The notes below the pieces were generated by a model that was not told the origin of the DNA, ran no database searches, and saw only the letters and a program-made list of their open reading frames with translations. Positions 15,346-28,372 of a DNA stretch of 64,000 nucleotides are shown here, in pieces. Numbering within the stretch: the stretch's first letter is position 1; every line of letters starts with the position of its first letter. Both the position numbers and the translations under genes were made by a program. Origin of the DNA: Eriocheir sinensis (lineage: Eukaryota; Arthropoda; Malacostraca; Decapoda; Varunidae). The stretch is taken from the NCBI RefSeq assembly GCF_024679095.1, contig NC_066516.1, positions 25,742,391 to 25,806,390 of the forward strand, given 5' to 3'.

Positions 15346-15766
15346 TATCTTCATCTCATTTTCAGTTTGATGTGCTTCGTTTACATTATTTTTCCTGATA
15401 ACGATAATATAATAATAAAATGCCTGGAATTCAAATATTTTCTAGCGTTTATTACTAAGAAAGAGTTTAATCACGGGTGCAAGAGATGAGCTAAAGTGGT
15501 GAAGGAGCAGAAAATATTGAAGAGGAAATCATGTGTTGCTGAGGGACTACACTGTCGCTATGATTAAGGTCAGGAGGGTATGAAATAAATGTAAAGACGC
15601 ATGTAAATGAAGGAAACACATCGCAAGGTCAAAACACGGCGCGAGGACAGGTAAGCGACTTAATGAGGAGATTCACCTGCATCACGGGGACACGAGCCGC
15701 CGCTGGAACGAGAAACTAACGCGAAGAAAGAGTGTGTGAGAGAAAAAGGGAATTGGGGTACTTCAT

Positions 15767-15768
<2 letters not shown>

Positions 15769-15834
<66 letters not shown>
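15769..15834. repeat. (CA)n microsatellite
   Basis: About 33 perfect CA units. Confidence 0.98.
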
Positions 15835-15838
<4 letters not shown>

Positions 15839-16839
15839 ATAAAGAATGGGGGAAGGGATGAGGGTTGAAAATCGAGATATGAAAACAAATGAGGTCACTT
15901 TAATCCCTTTAAATGCCTTATAAACATATATACTAAGTAAATAAAGTAACAGTAAATAAAATATATGGTAAAAAGAAAGAAAAAAAAGTCGTTCGGAAAA
16001 TAAGATTCATTCGTGGAAAATAGGTGGACCAAAACAAAGGAGGCCAAGGGGGTTTTCGATGTCAGGGGAACGGTGTAGTGTTGCATCATTTATACATTCA
16101 AGCTGAAGGTCTACATCCCTTGTGGAGGCAAGGAAGGGGGCAAAGGGGGAGAGGGGGCGGAAGAAAGACCGCTCGAGGGCCCCACAAAAATAGGCAACAA
16201 TTGAGAACATAACATCCATTTTGATGCTTGCATTTGCATGCTGCTGCGTCTGTTCATGGTCGGTCTGGTCACCTACAGAGGGCAGTACTGGAGGCTTGGC
16301 CAATAGCAGTAAAAGTAAATAAGGTATGCATGATAACATTGTCTCCATTAAAATAATTCGTGTTTGATGAATGTTGCACTAAACACCTTAACAGGGTTAG
16401 TTGTATCTATTTACACCGCACTCCTAAAACATTCAATATTACAAAACTCATCACAATTACCACTGTCACCGCTACCGTAAGTATCAAGACTCCCACCACC
16501 ACACCACCACTACATCCAGTCACAATCACCACACCCACAAGTAGGGCATGGTGTGAGTTCTTATTTATTTATGACCAAAAAATGTTCATGAAAAAACTGG
16601 GTAAGCATCCATTTTATGTGAAGTATTAAAAGCATCGTTGGGCCAGAAAGAAAACGCACAGTTATCGGACCGTAGCGTATGCTCCGTCCACCTAACGTCC
16701 CTTATGTAGGATTACGGAATTTTCAACAGGCACAGGACACAAGGCAATAGCTCGCCAAAGGTTCACAGCCGAGTAACCACTTTCAGGAACTTCTCTATCT
16801 GTTTCTATATTTGCATGCCTTGGAAAGGTGAATAGCATG
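15835..16839. other. Anonymous noncoding DNA
   Basis: Mixed composition with a short CCA/ACC-rich part at 16450-16550. No gene or element recognised before the LINE fragment that follows. Confidence 0.5.
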
Positions 16840-17075
16840 CAGGAGTGGCTGCATTTTGCTTCTCTTTCTATCATATACCGCTATTTTCAAGGTAACTGCT
16901 CTTCTAAACTTGCTGCTAACTGCATGGCTCGCTACACAAGAATTCTACAATAAGAGAAGTTAACTATTACCTTCTTTCTTTCAATCCTTTCACTCGTAAA
17001 CTATAAATCTTTCCTTATCTTGCATTTCTGACTTTCTACGATTTAAGCTCGTTAAGAAGAATATCAAAGTATTTC
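16840..17075 (+). mobile_element. Decayed LINE C-terminal/3' fragment
   Basis: The segment ctattttcaaggtaactgct with cttctaaacttgctgctaac matches, with few changes, the atattttcacgctgactgct and cttctgaacttgctaactgc segments of the LINE fragment at 22430-22460. Further blocks keep the same order: acacaagaattctac (acaggactttctac at 22500), gttaactattacc (gttaaccagcatc at 22560), actcgtaaactataaatct (aggtaaactctggaacaatct at 22595) and a terminal atttaagctcgttaagaag block resembling the tcaagagga end. It is full of indels, so it is a non-functional relic. The family is assigned only by comparison within this window. Confidence 0.6.
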
Positions 17076-17339
17076 TTAGTGTAAATTGCGATTCCGTTGT
17101 CGACTTCTTCGATCACTGCTGTTGGAGCCCCATTCGTAAGGGTATTTAGATCGTGACCTTTACCGAAATATAGCTAACTAATGAACCTGCCCAGTGTTTA
17201 ATCCTTGATAGATGAGATGGATCGGCGGAGCAGCTGGCCGCGGCACCAACCCTTCAATGATCATAACCGTCATAAAGGGGAGTAATCGATGGGCGGGGAA
17301 GTCATTAATATTGGCGTGATTTATGTGCTTTATGTACCA

Positions 17340-17660
17340 CCAAACCGTCAAACAAATCACCATCGCGGCCACTGCAGTCATCACCATCATCTGCCGCCAG
17401 CACTAGCCATTTATAAAGCCACCACCACCGCCACCACCACTTTCATAATAACCACCACAAACATCGTAACTACACTACAACCATCACACCACATCCACCA
17501 CACCATAACCACTACACCACAGCTACAGCACCACATCCACCACACAACAAGTACAGCACCACACACCACATCCACCACAATAACCACAACATCACAACCA
17601 CCACACGACAACCATGACACCATAACCACCACACCACAACCATAACACAACCACCACCCT
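17340..17660. repeat. CAC/ACC-rich degenerate simple repeat
   Basis: Almost purine-poor sequence built from caccac, accaca and ccatcaca words, with loosely repeated cacatccaccaca motifs near 17490, 17535 and 17565. Irregular period. Confidence 0.7.
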
Positions 17661-18486
17661 TTGAACCACATTCACCACTGTCATCCCTACCAAAGCCACC
17701 AGAACGACCACTACCCCCTCTCCCCTACATCACACCACCAGTAGTCGGTTCTACTCACCACATCACGTCCACGCCAGCCTCCCATGCAGTTCTGCCGCCC
17801 CTCGTCAATATTACATGGCCCAGCGTGACGCCCGGGGAATAAACTAAATTTTACGAAAGACAAGAAGTTAGGTAGAGTTGAGAAGTGGCTAAGTTGGGTC
17901 CCGCGAGAGAGAGGGAGCCACCCCGATATTCCCTACACGAACCGGGGGCTGAGGAAGAGGAAAAGAAGAGGTTCATGGTGATACAAATGAGATACGACAG
18001 TTGAAATAGAAATCCTTTCCTCTTGTTGCCCGCCCCCAACTCCCGTAACAGAGCCCCAACCGCCCCCACCCTCTCGCTTCCTGGGCCTGATATCTATATG
18101 TAAATGGAACAATTTGTCCGGAAGAGGAAGGAAACACTACGGGGGAGGGATTGGTCGGGCAAAAATGATGGGAAAACATCGACTTGAAATTCAGCACCGA
18201 AAAAATTATAAAGGGTAAAATGGAACATCAATAATTCAGTGTCTATTCAAACCTCTGCTTAGTCTGCCTTATTCTCTGGGTAGGAAAATTCAGTGAAAGG
18301 TATGATTTTTTACAAAGAAACTTTTTTTTCTAGTTTTCACGTTCCCCAATGCGATCTGGGTCACCTGGATGGAAGCCTGCGACGAAAATCCAGCGAGACC
18401 TGAAACAACGAAACGATGGAACAAAAACAGAAAAAAAAAAAGACAAACAAGCACAGAAACACACAAACAAAACATAAATACAGACA
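17661..18486. other. Anonymous noncoding DNA
   Basis: No gene or element recognised before the long CA array. Confidence 0.5.
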
Positions 18487-18599
<113 letters not shown>

Positions 18600-18611
18600 C
18601 ACACAAAGACA

Positions 18612-18895
18612 CACACTTGACCGGTTAGCTTGCCCGCGCAGCTTCAGAAGGACGCAGGTTCGCGTCGCGCCCGCCGACACAAGCTGATATTTTTTTGTTA
18701 CCGCCGAGTGGCTTGTGACGACCCACATGCTGTCCTTAAGACCACCTATCAAACCGGACTCTAGATTCTCTCTCTCTCAGAAGACGACCAAAGATGAGCT
18801 CTGGGGGGCAGCATGAGCCAGGCAAGATGGCCCCACTATAGAACATTTGCTTGCACCATAACAGGCTGGGGCCGACCATCAAGCCCCACCAAAAA
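18612..18895 (+). mobile_element. tRNA-derived SINE (family A, copy 1)
   Basis: The head has tRNA-like pol III promoter elements: gaccggttagcttg (box A-like, near 18619) and caggttcgcgtc (box B-like, near 18654). The body, ccgccgagtggcttgtgacg, acccacatgctgtcc, then gcagcatgagcc, aggctggggccgaccatcaa near 18862, aligns in order with a second copy at 22055-22905. Length near 280 bp and a tRNA-like head fit a SINE. The 3' side runs into a 39-bp minisatellite, and the 5' side abuts a CA/poly-A tract. Family name unknown. Confidence 0.75.
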
Positions 18896-19290
18896 AGCCT
18901 CCTCCTCCTCATCGGGGTCGTCCAACTCGTCTTCAGGGGAATCCAATTCCATGGACTCTTCAGACTCGTCTTCGGAGGGATCCTGTTCCATGGTCTCGTC
19001 TAAGTTGTCTTCGCATGGATCCTCCTCGGTCTCGTCAGATTCGTCTTCAGAGGGATCCAATTCCATGGTCCCGCCAGACTCGTCTTCAGAGGGATCCAAT
19101 TCCATGGTCCCGTCAGACTCGTCTTCAGGTGATCCACCTCCATGGGCTCGTCTGACTTATCTTCGGAGGAGTCCACTTCCATAGCCTCCGTAAACCTATC
19201 CTCGGAGGGACCCTCCCCCCCTCCAAGTTGTCTTCGGAGGGTTCCTTCTCCTCGATCTCCTCCAAGACGTCTTCGGAGAGCTTATTCTCG
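18896..19290 (-). repeat. 39-bp minisatellite encoding acidic 13-residue repeats on the minus strand
   Basis: The landmark tcttcggaggga recurs at 18930, 18969, 19008, 19044, 19083, 19122, 19160, 19199, 19231 and 19270, mostly 39 bp apart. Read on the minus strand the units give 13-residue acidic repeats close to DESDETMELDPSE. The frame is open from about 19105 down to 18836. It is broken by a one-base loss near 19127 (a 38-bp unit) and by a C-run near 19211-19220. The minus-strand frame ends in sequence belonging to the neighbouring SINE. Either this is an expanded minisatellite inside or beside a SINE, or a broken acidic repeat gene; I favour the former. Confidence 0.75.
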
Positions 19291-19903
19291 ATAGTGTGAT
19301 CAGAATGCAGTTAAAGCTCCACATATTGAAAACACGGAGTTATTTATAGCAACATGTCACTCGTCGCAACCATCACGGCGCGCGCGACACGCTGCGTGTG
19401 GAGGCAGAACGAACGTTGTAATCCACAGACTCCCTAGAAAATGTGTTTAGTTGATTTTTGTTCATGCCTTAATTTGTTGTTTTAGGGAGTATGTATGATG
19501 CCTAGATATTCTATATACCTTTAGACTGACAAAAAGGCACCTAGATAGATACATATCAAGAGATATAGAGAAAGAGAGTCTGTAATAGATCACATTTATT
19601 AGGTGAAGGGAAAGAAAACAGTATACAGCAATCACCGTAAATATCCTCCCTGAAGTTTACGTTACTCTGTATCAGGGAAAAAATATGTTCCTTTTACAAA
19701 ACCAATGACACTCAATCTTTAGTCTCGTTCACTCTCTCCGCCTGTCACCTCCCACACGGACGCCCTGCACGCCCACGAGCACAACACACCGCACGGACAC
19801 TGCCAGGGGGCCCCGGTCTGACCCTATGAAGCGTTATATCCTTCTTTCCCCGGCGTGCGAGGTTTTTTGCTCTCCTGTCCGGAGCGGCCCTCGGGTTGTT
19901 TTC

Positions 19904-19905
<2 letters not shown>
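19291..19905. other. Anonymous noncoding DNA
   Basis: AT-rich to 19720, then GC-richer. Nothing recognised. Confidence 0.5.

Positions 19906-19973
<68 letters not shown>
19906..19973. repeat. (GT)n microsatellite
   Basis: About 34 perfect GT units. Confidence 0.98.
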
Positions 19974-19974
<1 letters not shown>

Positions 19975-20097
19975 ACATCCCCCACCACACAAACACTCCC
20001 CGTGTGGCACGTGGGACTGTTTTGCGCGCACCAGACACACAGACGCTGCCGGTCACTCCTTTATGGGGAAGACGGTGACGTCAACTGCACCCTAGGG

Positions 20098-20122
20098 AGA
20101 GGAGGAGGAGGAGGAGGAGGAA
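20098..20122. repeat. (GGA)n microsatellite
   Basis: Short perfect AGG run. Confidence 0.92.
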
Positions 20123-21614
<1,492 letters not shown>

Positions 21615-22054
21615 CTCAATAATCCCGTCTTCTGATCTCCGTCCTCCTTCCCTTATCAAAGATTATTCTCTTCTAGTTTCCCATTCGCCCCAGGGATTTC
21701 GTTGACTTTTAATCCGATCACGTCATTCCCAGTTCCATTTTCCCCGTAGACTTCTCTGCTTACTGGACTGCACACGGGCTTTCCCTGGGCGAGCCTCTCC
21801 CCTCTCCTCGCTGATCAATGGGTCTCTAAAATAGTCTGTCATTTTCGTTTAATAATTGTAACCTAGAGGAGAAGATGACAGAAGAGAAAGAGTTTTAGAA
21901 TAGGTTGGATAAAAATACAAATAATTATACCTAGACTCAAATTCTTTATAAGTATAACTAAATAAATAAATGCTACTAGGTAAATACACAATATGCCCGC
22001 AGTGTAATAACCCATATCCAAATGTGAACAAGTAAATTACGGTATAATGAATAT

Positions 22055-22285
22055 GGGGTGGCGGTGACCGAATGTTAGCGTGCGGGCGTGGTGAGCCCGA
22101 TGACCTAGCGCGGTCTAGGTTCGAGCCCTCACCGAAACACACTAATTTTTCAAGTTATCGCCGAGTGGCGGAAAATAACCCACATGGTGTCCGGATCTTC
22201 AATCAACCCTAACTTCAGCGACCTCGGTCAAGAGGAGCACCGGGAGGTAACATGGGCCCAGCAAGAGTATGCATCTCACGTGTGG
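22055..22285 (+). mobile_element. tRNA-derived SINE (family A, copy 2), 5' part
   Basis: The head contains a box A-like gtgaccgaatgttagcgtg, a hairpin cgggc-gtggtga-gcccg like an anticodon arm, and a strong box B ggttcgagccc near 22123. The variable region is long, as in Ser/Leu-type tRNAs. The body shares tcgccgagtggcg, acccacatggtgtcc and gagcaccgggaggtaacatg with copy 1 in the same order. Homology to copy 1 stops near 22285, where a LINE 3' end begins; the SINE end resumes near 22826. Confidence 0.75.
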
Positions 22286-22822
22286 GCGGGCTCCACTCAC
22301 ACAGCTCTCTAGGACAGAGTGGAGTCAGGCTCTTCGTCTCATCAGCTCTCCTCTTCATACTGATAGTCATCTACCTCTTAAATTCCGCTGCCATGTTGCC
22401 TCTCTCTCTATCTTCTAACGATATTTTCACGCTGACTGCTCTTCTGAACTTGCTAACTGCATGCCCCCCCCACCCCCCCACCCCTCCCGCGGCCTCGCCG
22501 CACAGGACTTTCTACTCAAGCATCCCTTTACCTTTACTGTCCAAATCCCTTATGCACGAGTTAACCAGCATCTTCACTCTTTCATCCCTCACACAGGTAA
22601 ACTCTGGAACAATCTTTCGTCTGTATTTCCTCCTGCCTACGACTTGAACTTTTTCAAGAGGAGGGTATCAGGACACCTCTCCTTCCGAAAATGACCTCTC
22701 TTTCGGCAACTCCTCTGAAATCTTTTATAGGAGCAGCGAGTAGCGGGCTGGGTTTTTTTTTTCATTACTGTTTCTTTTTTTTTTTTGCCCTTGAGCTGTT
22801 TCCTCTGGTGTAAAAAAAATAT
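22286..22822 (+). mobile_element. 5'-truncated LINE 3' end nested in a SINE
   Basis: The 22461-22694 frame contains FIPHTGKLWNNLSSVFPPAY and FFKRRVSGHLS, the C-terminal signature of non-LTR retrotransposon reverse transcriptases (pattern: lW N.lp ... v.P.y.l..FKrrv..hl). A stop follows at 22692-22694, then a 3' UTR with poly-T tracts and the block tgcccttgagctg, ending in an A-rich tail near 22812-22822. Upstream coding-like sequence (YLLNSAAMLPLSLSSNDIF) is in another frame, so frameshifts are present; a C-rich run near 22465-22490 is one candidate place. It lies exactly where homology between the two SINE copies is interrupted. Confidence 0.75.
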
Positions 22823-22825
22823 AGC

Positions 22826-22905
22826 GGCAGCCACTATAAATAAAATTAGTCTGCGCTACTAATGGGCTGGGGCCGTCCATAAGGCCTCTCAAGAAAGTCT
22901 ACAGG
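22826..22905 (+). mobile_element. tRNA-derived SINE (family A, copy 2), 3' part
   Basis: gccactataaataaaattag, tctgcgctac, taatgggctggggccgtcca aligns to cccactatagaacatttgct, tgcaccataacaggctgggg at 18831-18870. This resumes the SINE after the LINE insertion. A CA-rich tract follows directly (22916-23001). Confidence 0.7.
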
Positions 22906-22947
22906 CGCTACAGGCACTACACACACACAAAAAAAGACACACACGTA

Positions 22948-22950
<3 letters not shown>

Positions 22951-23001
<51 letters not shown>
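22951..23001. repeat. (CA)n microsatellite
   Basis: About 25 CA units, preceded by short interrupted CA runs from 22916. It sits at the 3' side of the SINE. Confidence 0.97.
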
Positions 23002-23003
<2 letters not shown>

Positions 23004-23049
23004 ACATTACTACGTCCCCCCATTCCACGTCACTTCCCAAATTGGTCAC

Positions 23050-23960
<911 letters not shown>

Positions 23961-24441
23961 TGTGAACAGGATAGAAAGCATAAAATGTTGGATGATAACT
24001 GGGGCATTTCTTCGCTCTTCTCTTCCTCTCCTCACTCAGACACGCTTCCACACTCCCTTTTGAATTTTTTGCTCATTTGCATTCAGTCTTACGCCTAGAG
24101 CAACAATGCACCACTGAACAGAAACACATCGAAATGGTGAGAGATAAATATAAACCACTTAAAGAAGCAGCTTTCCTCCTCTTCCTTTTCCTCCTACTAT
24201 AAACAACATTTCCGTCTTTCGTGATCTAGTTCAGTATATCATCACACCCACACAACTACCCAACCCCAAACACTCACCAACCCCCACACCCATCCACACC
24301 CACACACCCACAAGGAGCAGCGCCTCGGCATCACTAATGAGGTGGGAAGGCATGCGTCTCGTCTGCTTGGGCCGCTACTGGGCTCCTCGCATGAATATTC
24401 AACCCTTGGGTTCTAAAGGACCACCAGGCATCAGTACAGGG

Positions 24442-24443
<2 letters not shown>
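23961..24443. other. Anonymous noncoding DNA
   Basis: Includes a CA/CCA-rich stretch at 24240-24315. Nothing else recognised. Confidence 0.5.

Positions 24444-24521
<78 letters not shown>
24444..24521. repeat. (GT)n microsatellite
   Basis: About 38 GT units directly before a SINE remnant. Confidence 0.97.
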
Positions 24522-24523
<2 letters not shown>

Positions 24524-24563
24524 TTCACCACGGCCTGATCACGAGTTTGACACGAAATCGCCA

Positions 24564-24569
<6 letters not shown>
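24522..24569 (-). mobile_element. SINE remnant (family B, copy 1)
   Basis: The block caccacggcctgatcacgag, then cgaaatcgccagcaag, matches caccacggcctgataacgag and cgtaatcgccagcaag of the fuller copy at 25498-25752. Only the ~48-bp 3' end (minus orientation) remains, and it is flanked by (GT)n on both sides. Confidence 0.75.

Positions 24570-24637
<68 letters not shown>
24568..24637. repeat. (GT)n microsatellite
   Basis: About 34 GT units; it begins inside the SINE-derived word cagcaag-tg. Confidence 0.97.
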
Positions 24638-24638
<1 letters not shown>

Positions 24639-25375
24639 GTGTTCCCTGACGTGACGACCTTCTCTTTGCAGGTAGTGTCCGTGGCCTCCGCCCCTTCCCT
24701 CCTGCTCGGGAGGAATTGCCCCAAACAAAGGTGGTTCTTCTTACCTCATTTCCTGCTGCAGGCTGCAGGTCGCGTCCCGTTTCTCTGAAAGGTAAATAGA
24801 AAACTTTTACTTTCAAGGAAACACAAAGAGAGCATGTGAGGGACGGAAGCCACTGTTTGTTCTGTGCTGTGTGTTTCCGTGCACACAAAAGACCACAGAC
24901 ATTGTACGTGATGAAGGAGTGGTTGATGCAAAAAAGGATACTTTTAAATAAGTTTCGTAGTTACGTGTGTGGTAACGGAAATGACAATTAGAATAATGAC
25001 GATGGTGATCATCGAGCTGACAGTGACGAGAATGAGGAGCTGGAGGAGGAGGAGAAGGGAGAAGAGGAGAAAATGCACAACGACAAGGGAGAGAGAAAGA
25101 AAAACAAAACAAAAATAATGACAGACACAGACAGAAACATGGACTAACACCCTCTCCCCACCTCCCACGACAGAGATGAATGTTGCATGACGCGGGGCGG
25201 GACGAGGCGGGGCGGGGCGGGGTAGGGGCGTAGCAGGGGAGGAGACGTCTGCCAATAAATACGGGAGACTGGGATCAAAGGAAAGATTGACGACGAGGCT
25301 GAAGGAAGGCTGACACGGAGATGATGAGTCCTGGGAGGCTCCTCTTTCTCCTCTATCACCCCCGCTAGGCCCCTG
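24638..25375. other. Anonymous noncoding DNA
   Basis: 25185-25225 is rich in ggcgg words; the rest is ordinary. No element recognised. Confidence 0.5.
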
Positions 25376-25397
25376 AGTGTGTGTGTGTGTGTGTGTT

Positions 25398-25493
<96 letters not shown>
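25376..25493. repeat. (GT)n microsatellite
   Basis: About 58 GT units with two gttt interruptions near 25395-25405. It abuts the 3' end of the SINE. Confidence 0.97.
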
Positions 25494-25494
<1 letters not shown>

Positions 25495-25497
25495 CAG

Positions 25498-25747
25498 TGG
25501 AATTCACCACGGCCTGATAACGAGCTGGACTCGTAATCGCCAGCAAGTACCCTCCCGACAAAAGCAAGACACATCATAGTCGATCTTTGGGTACTGCTGT
25601 GACCTTCACACACCCCATCCCCCTTGCTCAACGGGGGACAGTAACCGATCCTTGTCAGCGGGGTAATTCCGGCCTGATCGGGGATCGAACCTCTGCCTGC
25701 CAGGTCGTGAAGCCTGCCAGCGCAGAGCTTTAACCGACTGAGTTATC

Positions 25748-25752
<5 letters not shown>
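25498..25752 (-). mobile_element. tRNA-derived SINE (family B, copy 2)
   Basis: On the minus strand the element starts with a tRNA-like head: ataactcagtcggttaaagc is a near-canonical D arm/box A, and gaggttcgatcccc a perfect box B (plus-strand ggggatcgaacctc near 25681). An imperfect anticodon-like hairpin lies between. A ~170-bp tRNA-unrelated body follows, with tactgtcccccgttgagcaa and gtgtgtgaaggtcacagcag, ending in gcgattacgagtccagctcg, ttatcaggccgtggtgaatt. Both ends meet (GT/CA)n arrays, so its 3' tail is probably (CA)n. The head is too altered to be a functional tRNA. Confidence 0.82.

Positions 25753-25817
<65 letters not shown>
25749..25817. repeat. (GT)n microsatellite
   Basis: About 34 GT units at the 5' (tRNA) side of the SINE. 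Confidence 0.97.
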
Positions 25818-25818
<1 letters not shown>

Positions 25819-27600
25819 TCTTTTATAGAGAGGGGTGGTGATAATGGTAAATGTGCACTTATGCATATATTAGATGACAGAGTGGACTGAGCATCGGCAG
25901 GCTACAGGTGTCGAAATTAAGAATCCAGTAGAGGTAGGGAGAAGATAATTCTCTGCCCTACCCAAGGTCAGTAGCCTTGGGGATAGTGAATGCGAAAGGG
26001 AAATATACACCTGCGTGCTAGCACTCGGTAACACTTCCTGATTTTGTCTTTACAACAACTGTGTGAGTACGTGGATAGATGACTAAAAGGCAGCAATGAC
26101 AAATAATTGTGTTATCAAATGACGTACTGAGCACGATGGGACATGGATTAAAGCAGTGTATGATGTCCTAAATATCATGACCTCGCTGGTAACCTCCATT
26201 GTACCATCAACTCACTGCTTCCTCCCATCACCATCACAGTCCCCATCACTAACATCTCACCTTCGCTGCCTCCCATCACCACCTCGCCACCAGTCACCCC
26301 GTCATTACCATCACACCCTTGAAGGCAGCCTATCACCATCAGCGTGAAGCTCCAGAGGGCGGCACAGCGGGCAGGGATGAGGGCTTCGTGCATAGTCAAC
26401 GAGGCTGGCCGGCAGGCAAAGACACTGCCGGCCTTGTTATCCTGGTGACTGGCGGACCATCATGGAAGCGGGCCGGGGGGGGGGGGGGGAAGTGGGAAGG
26501 AAAGGGTCTGGGAGGAGTTGGAGAGGGAGTTCGTGGGGTGGGTGCGGGAGAGGGAACTGGTGTGTAAAGGAGGTGACGGAGAGGAAGGAATATAATGGGA
26601 AGGATAAGCGGGACACATGAGTGGGCTTTGGGAGGTGGGTAGGAAGGAATGGAAGGCAGCTGTGTAAAGGAGGTGACGAGGAGGGAGGATTATAATGGAA
26701 AGGCTCAGAGGAATAGATGTATTACAAGCAAATAATACCAAGAAGTGGAGTGGAAAAAGATGGAATGCTGTGGAAGACAACAATCAGATAACAGCAGAAA
26801 TGAGAGAAGAAGGAAGGTTGTGGGGGACGAAATGAAAGAATGAAAACGAGGGAATGGGGAAGAAGACAAGACATGGATTTGGAAATGCAGGAATGAATCT
26901 CTCTCCCTCCTCCTTTCTCTCTCTCACTCTCTCTCTCTCTACTACATACACAAACACGCAATCCCTCCCCGCGCACCGTAATACAGTAAAAGGACCGCGT
27001 TCCCACCCTAATAAACTCGACACGGCGAGGGCGATGGAATTAAAGCACTTGTTTGAATTAAGGAAATGACACGCGAGGGAGGGAATGCGAGGCTTCCCAA
27101 CACGCAAAGGGATTCGTCACTGTCCGTGGTGGCGTTGTTGTGTTTGTGTTCAGAGGCGAGGAAATGTGAGAGGATTATACGTAAAAAATAATAAAGGACT
27201 AACAAATACATGTCGTTCTACCCAATAACATTTCATTATAGCCGAAAACTTAGTGGGTGTGATATTTTCGGCGGTAATGTAATGTTCATGTTCAAACTAA
27301 AGGGAAATGTGGGAGGTGTATGACTTTAAAAGAAGGAACTATTATTGGTTGCATTCTATTTTTGGAAGCTTTATTAATCATTGGCAAAAGGTAGGCTGGA
27401 TCCGTCACAGTCAGTGTTTGCGGTGCTTCTGTGTGGAGAGAAGAGAAAATGCGAATGAATTATGGCTTAAAGATGAGGGAATAATATTTGTTTCATTTCA
27501 TACATGGAATGTTTTTACTATTAGCAGTGAATTATTTAATTTCGTCATTGCTAGTGTAAGTTAATAAGTAAATATTTATTGCTTTTAATAAATACATATG
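25818..27600. other. Anonymous noncoding DNA
   Basis: 26150-26340 is CAT/CCAT-rich. A ~100-bp tandem duplication is visible: gtgtaaaggaggtgacg near 26561 and again near 26661, each followed by a taatgg(g)aagg block. A G15 run lies at 26475-26489. 26860-27550 is ordinary sequence with no gene recognised. Confidence 0.55.
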
Positions 27601-27775
27601 TAGCGAATTACAGTTTAACATAATTTCAGCGACAGTCTGTCAAGCCTAAGCTCCTGACAGACAGATGTCAATTTATAGAGATATTTTATTCCACCTTTAG
27701 CACACAACAATAAATTTGACATATAAAATATAACCTAGCAGCTAGCTATATATACATTCCTTAGTGAGTAGTTTG

Positions 27776-28372
27776 CTATATACAAAAATGTAGGGCTACT
27801 AGGGGTCCTGCAGTAAATATTTTTATTTCTCTTTTAAATTTTGGGAGACCGCTTGTCTTGAGTAGTTCTTTTATATCTAGTGGCAAGCTATTAAAGAGTT
27901 TAGAGCCAGTGCACAATATACTATTTTTATATAAAGATGTTCTAAACTGTGCTTCTTGTCTGGTGTAAATTATCAACAAATTTAAATATTTTATTATCTG
28001 AAAATTTTGTAAACAGTTTATAAATAAGTAATAATGAGAAGTATTTTTGTATTAAATCAAATTTCAAAATCTCAATTAAAGAAAAAATATCGGACACAGA
28101 AGCAAACTTACCTAAGAAAAGAAAATACACCTGACAACTTTCTTCTGTGATATGGCAATCCTGTTTAAGAATGATGGCCGGGTGCTGGCCCAGATGGGAA
28201 CACAGTATGTTAGGTGAGGGTAGCATAATGTATAATAAATACCGATCACAGCATCTGTGGTGAGATTATACCAAATATTGTACATTATTCGACACACTTT
28301 TGAGATTTTAGTGCATACTTCATCTATATGTGGTTTCCAATTCGAATTTTCGTCTATTCGTATCCCAAGTTA
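27776..28372 (-). mobile_element. Decayed LINE reverse-transcriptase C-terminal fragment
   Basis: Three overlapping minus-strand frames give one ordered RT-thumb/C-terminal sequence: IRIDENSNWKPHIDEVCTKI (about 28355), YYTLCYPHLTYCVPIWAST (about 28225), then in a second frame FDLIQKYFSLLLIYKLFTKF (about 28050), then in a third YTRQEAQFRTSLYKN and GSKLFNSLPLDIKELLK (about 27960-27860). The hWKPHI, YPhLtYci.iWgst and lfNsLP words are typical of CR1/L2/Jockey-like LINE reverse transcriptases. At least two frameshifts and one stop show it is dead. It ends head-to-head with a plus-strand LINE near 28370. Confidence 0.8.

Noticed and set aside
25498..25752. Functional tRNA gene on the minus strand
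   Set aside because: Box A and box B are good, but the anticodon stem does not pair properly, the acceptor stem is absent and a SINE body follows.
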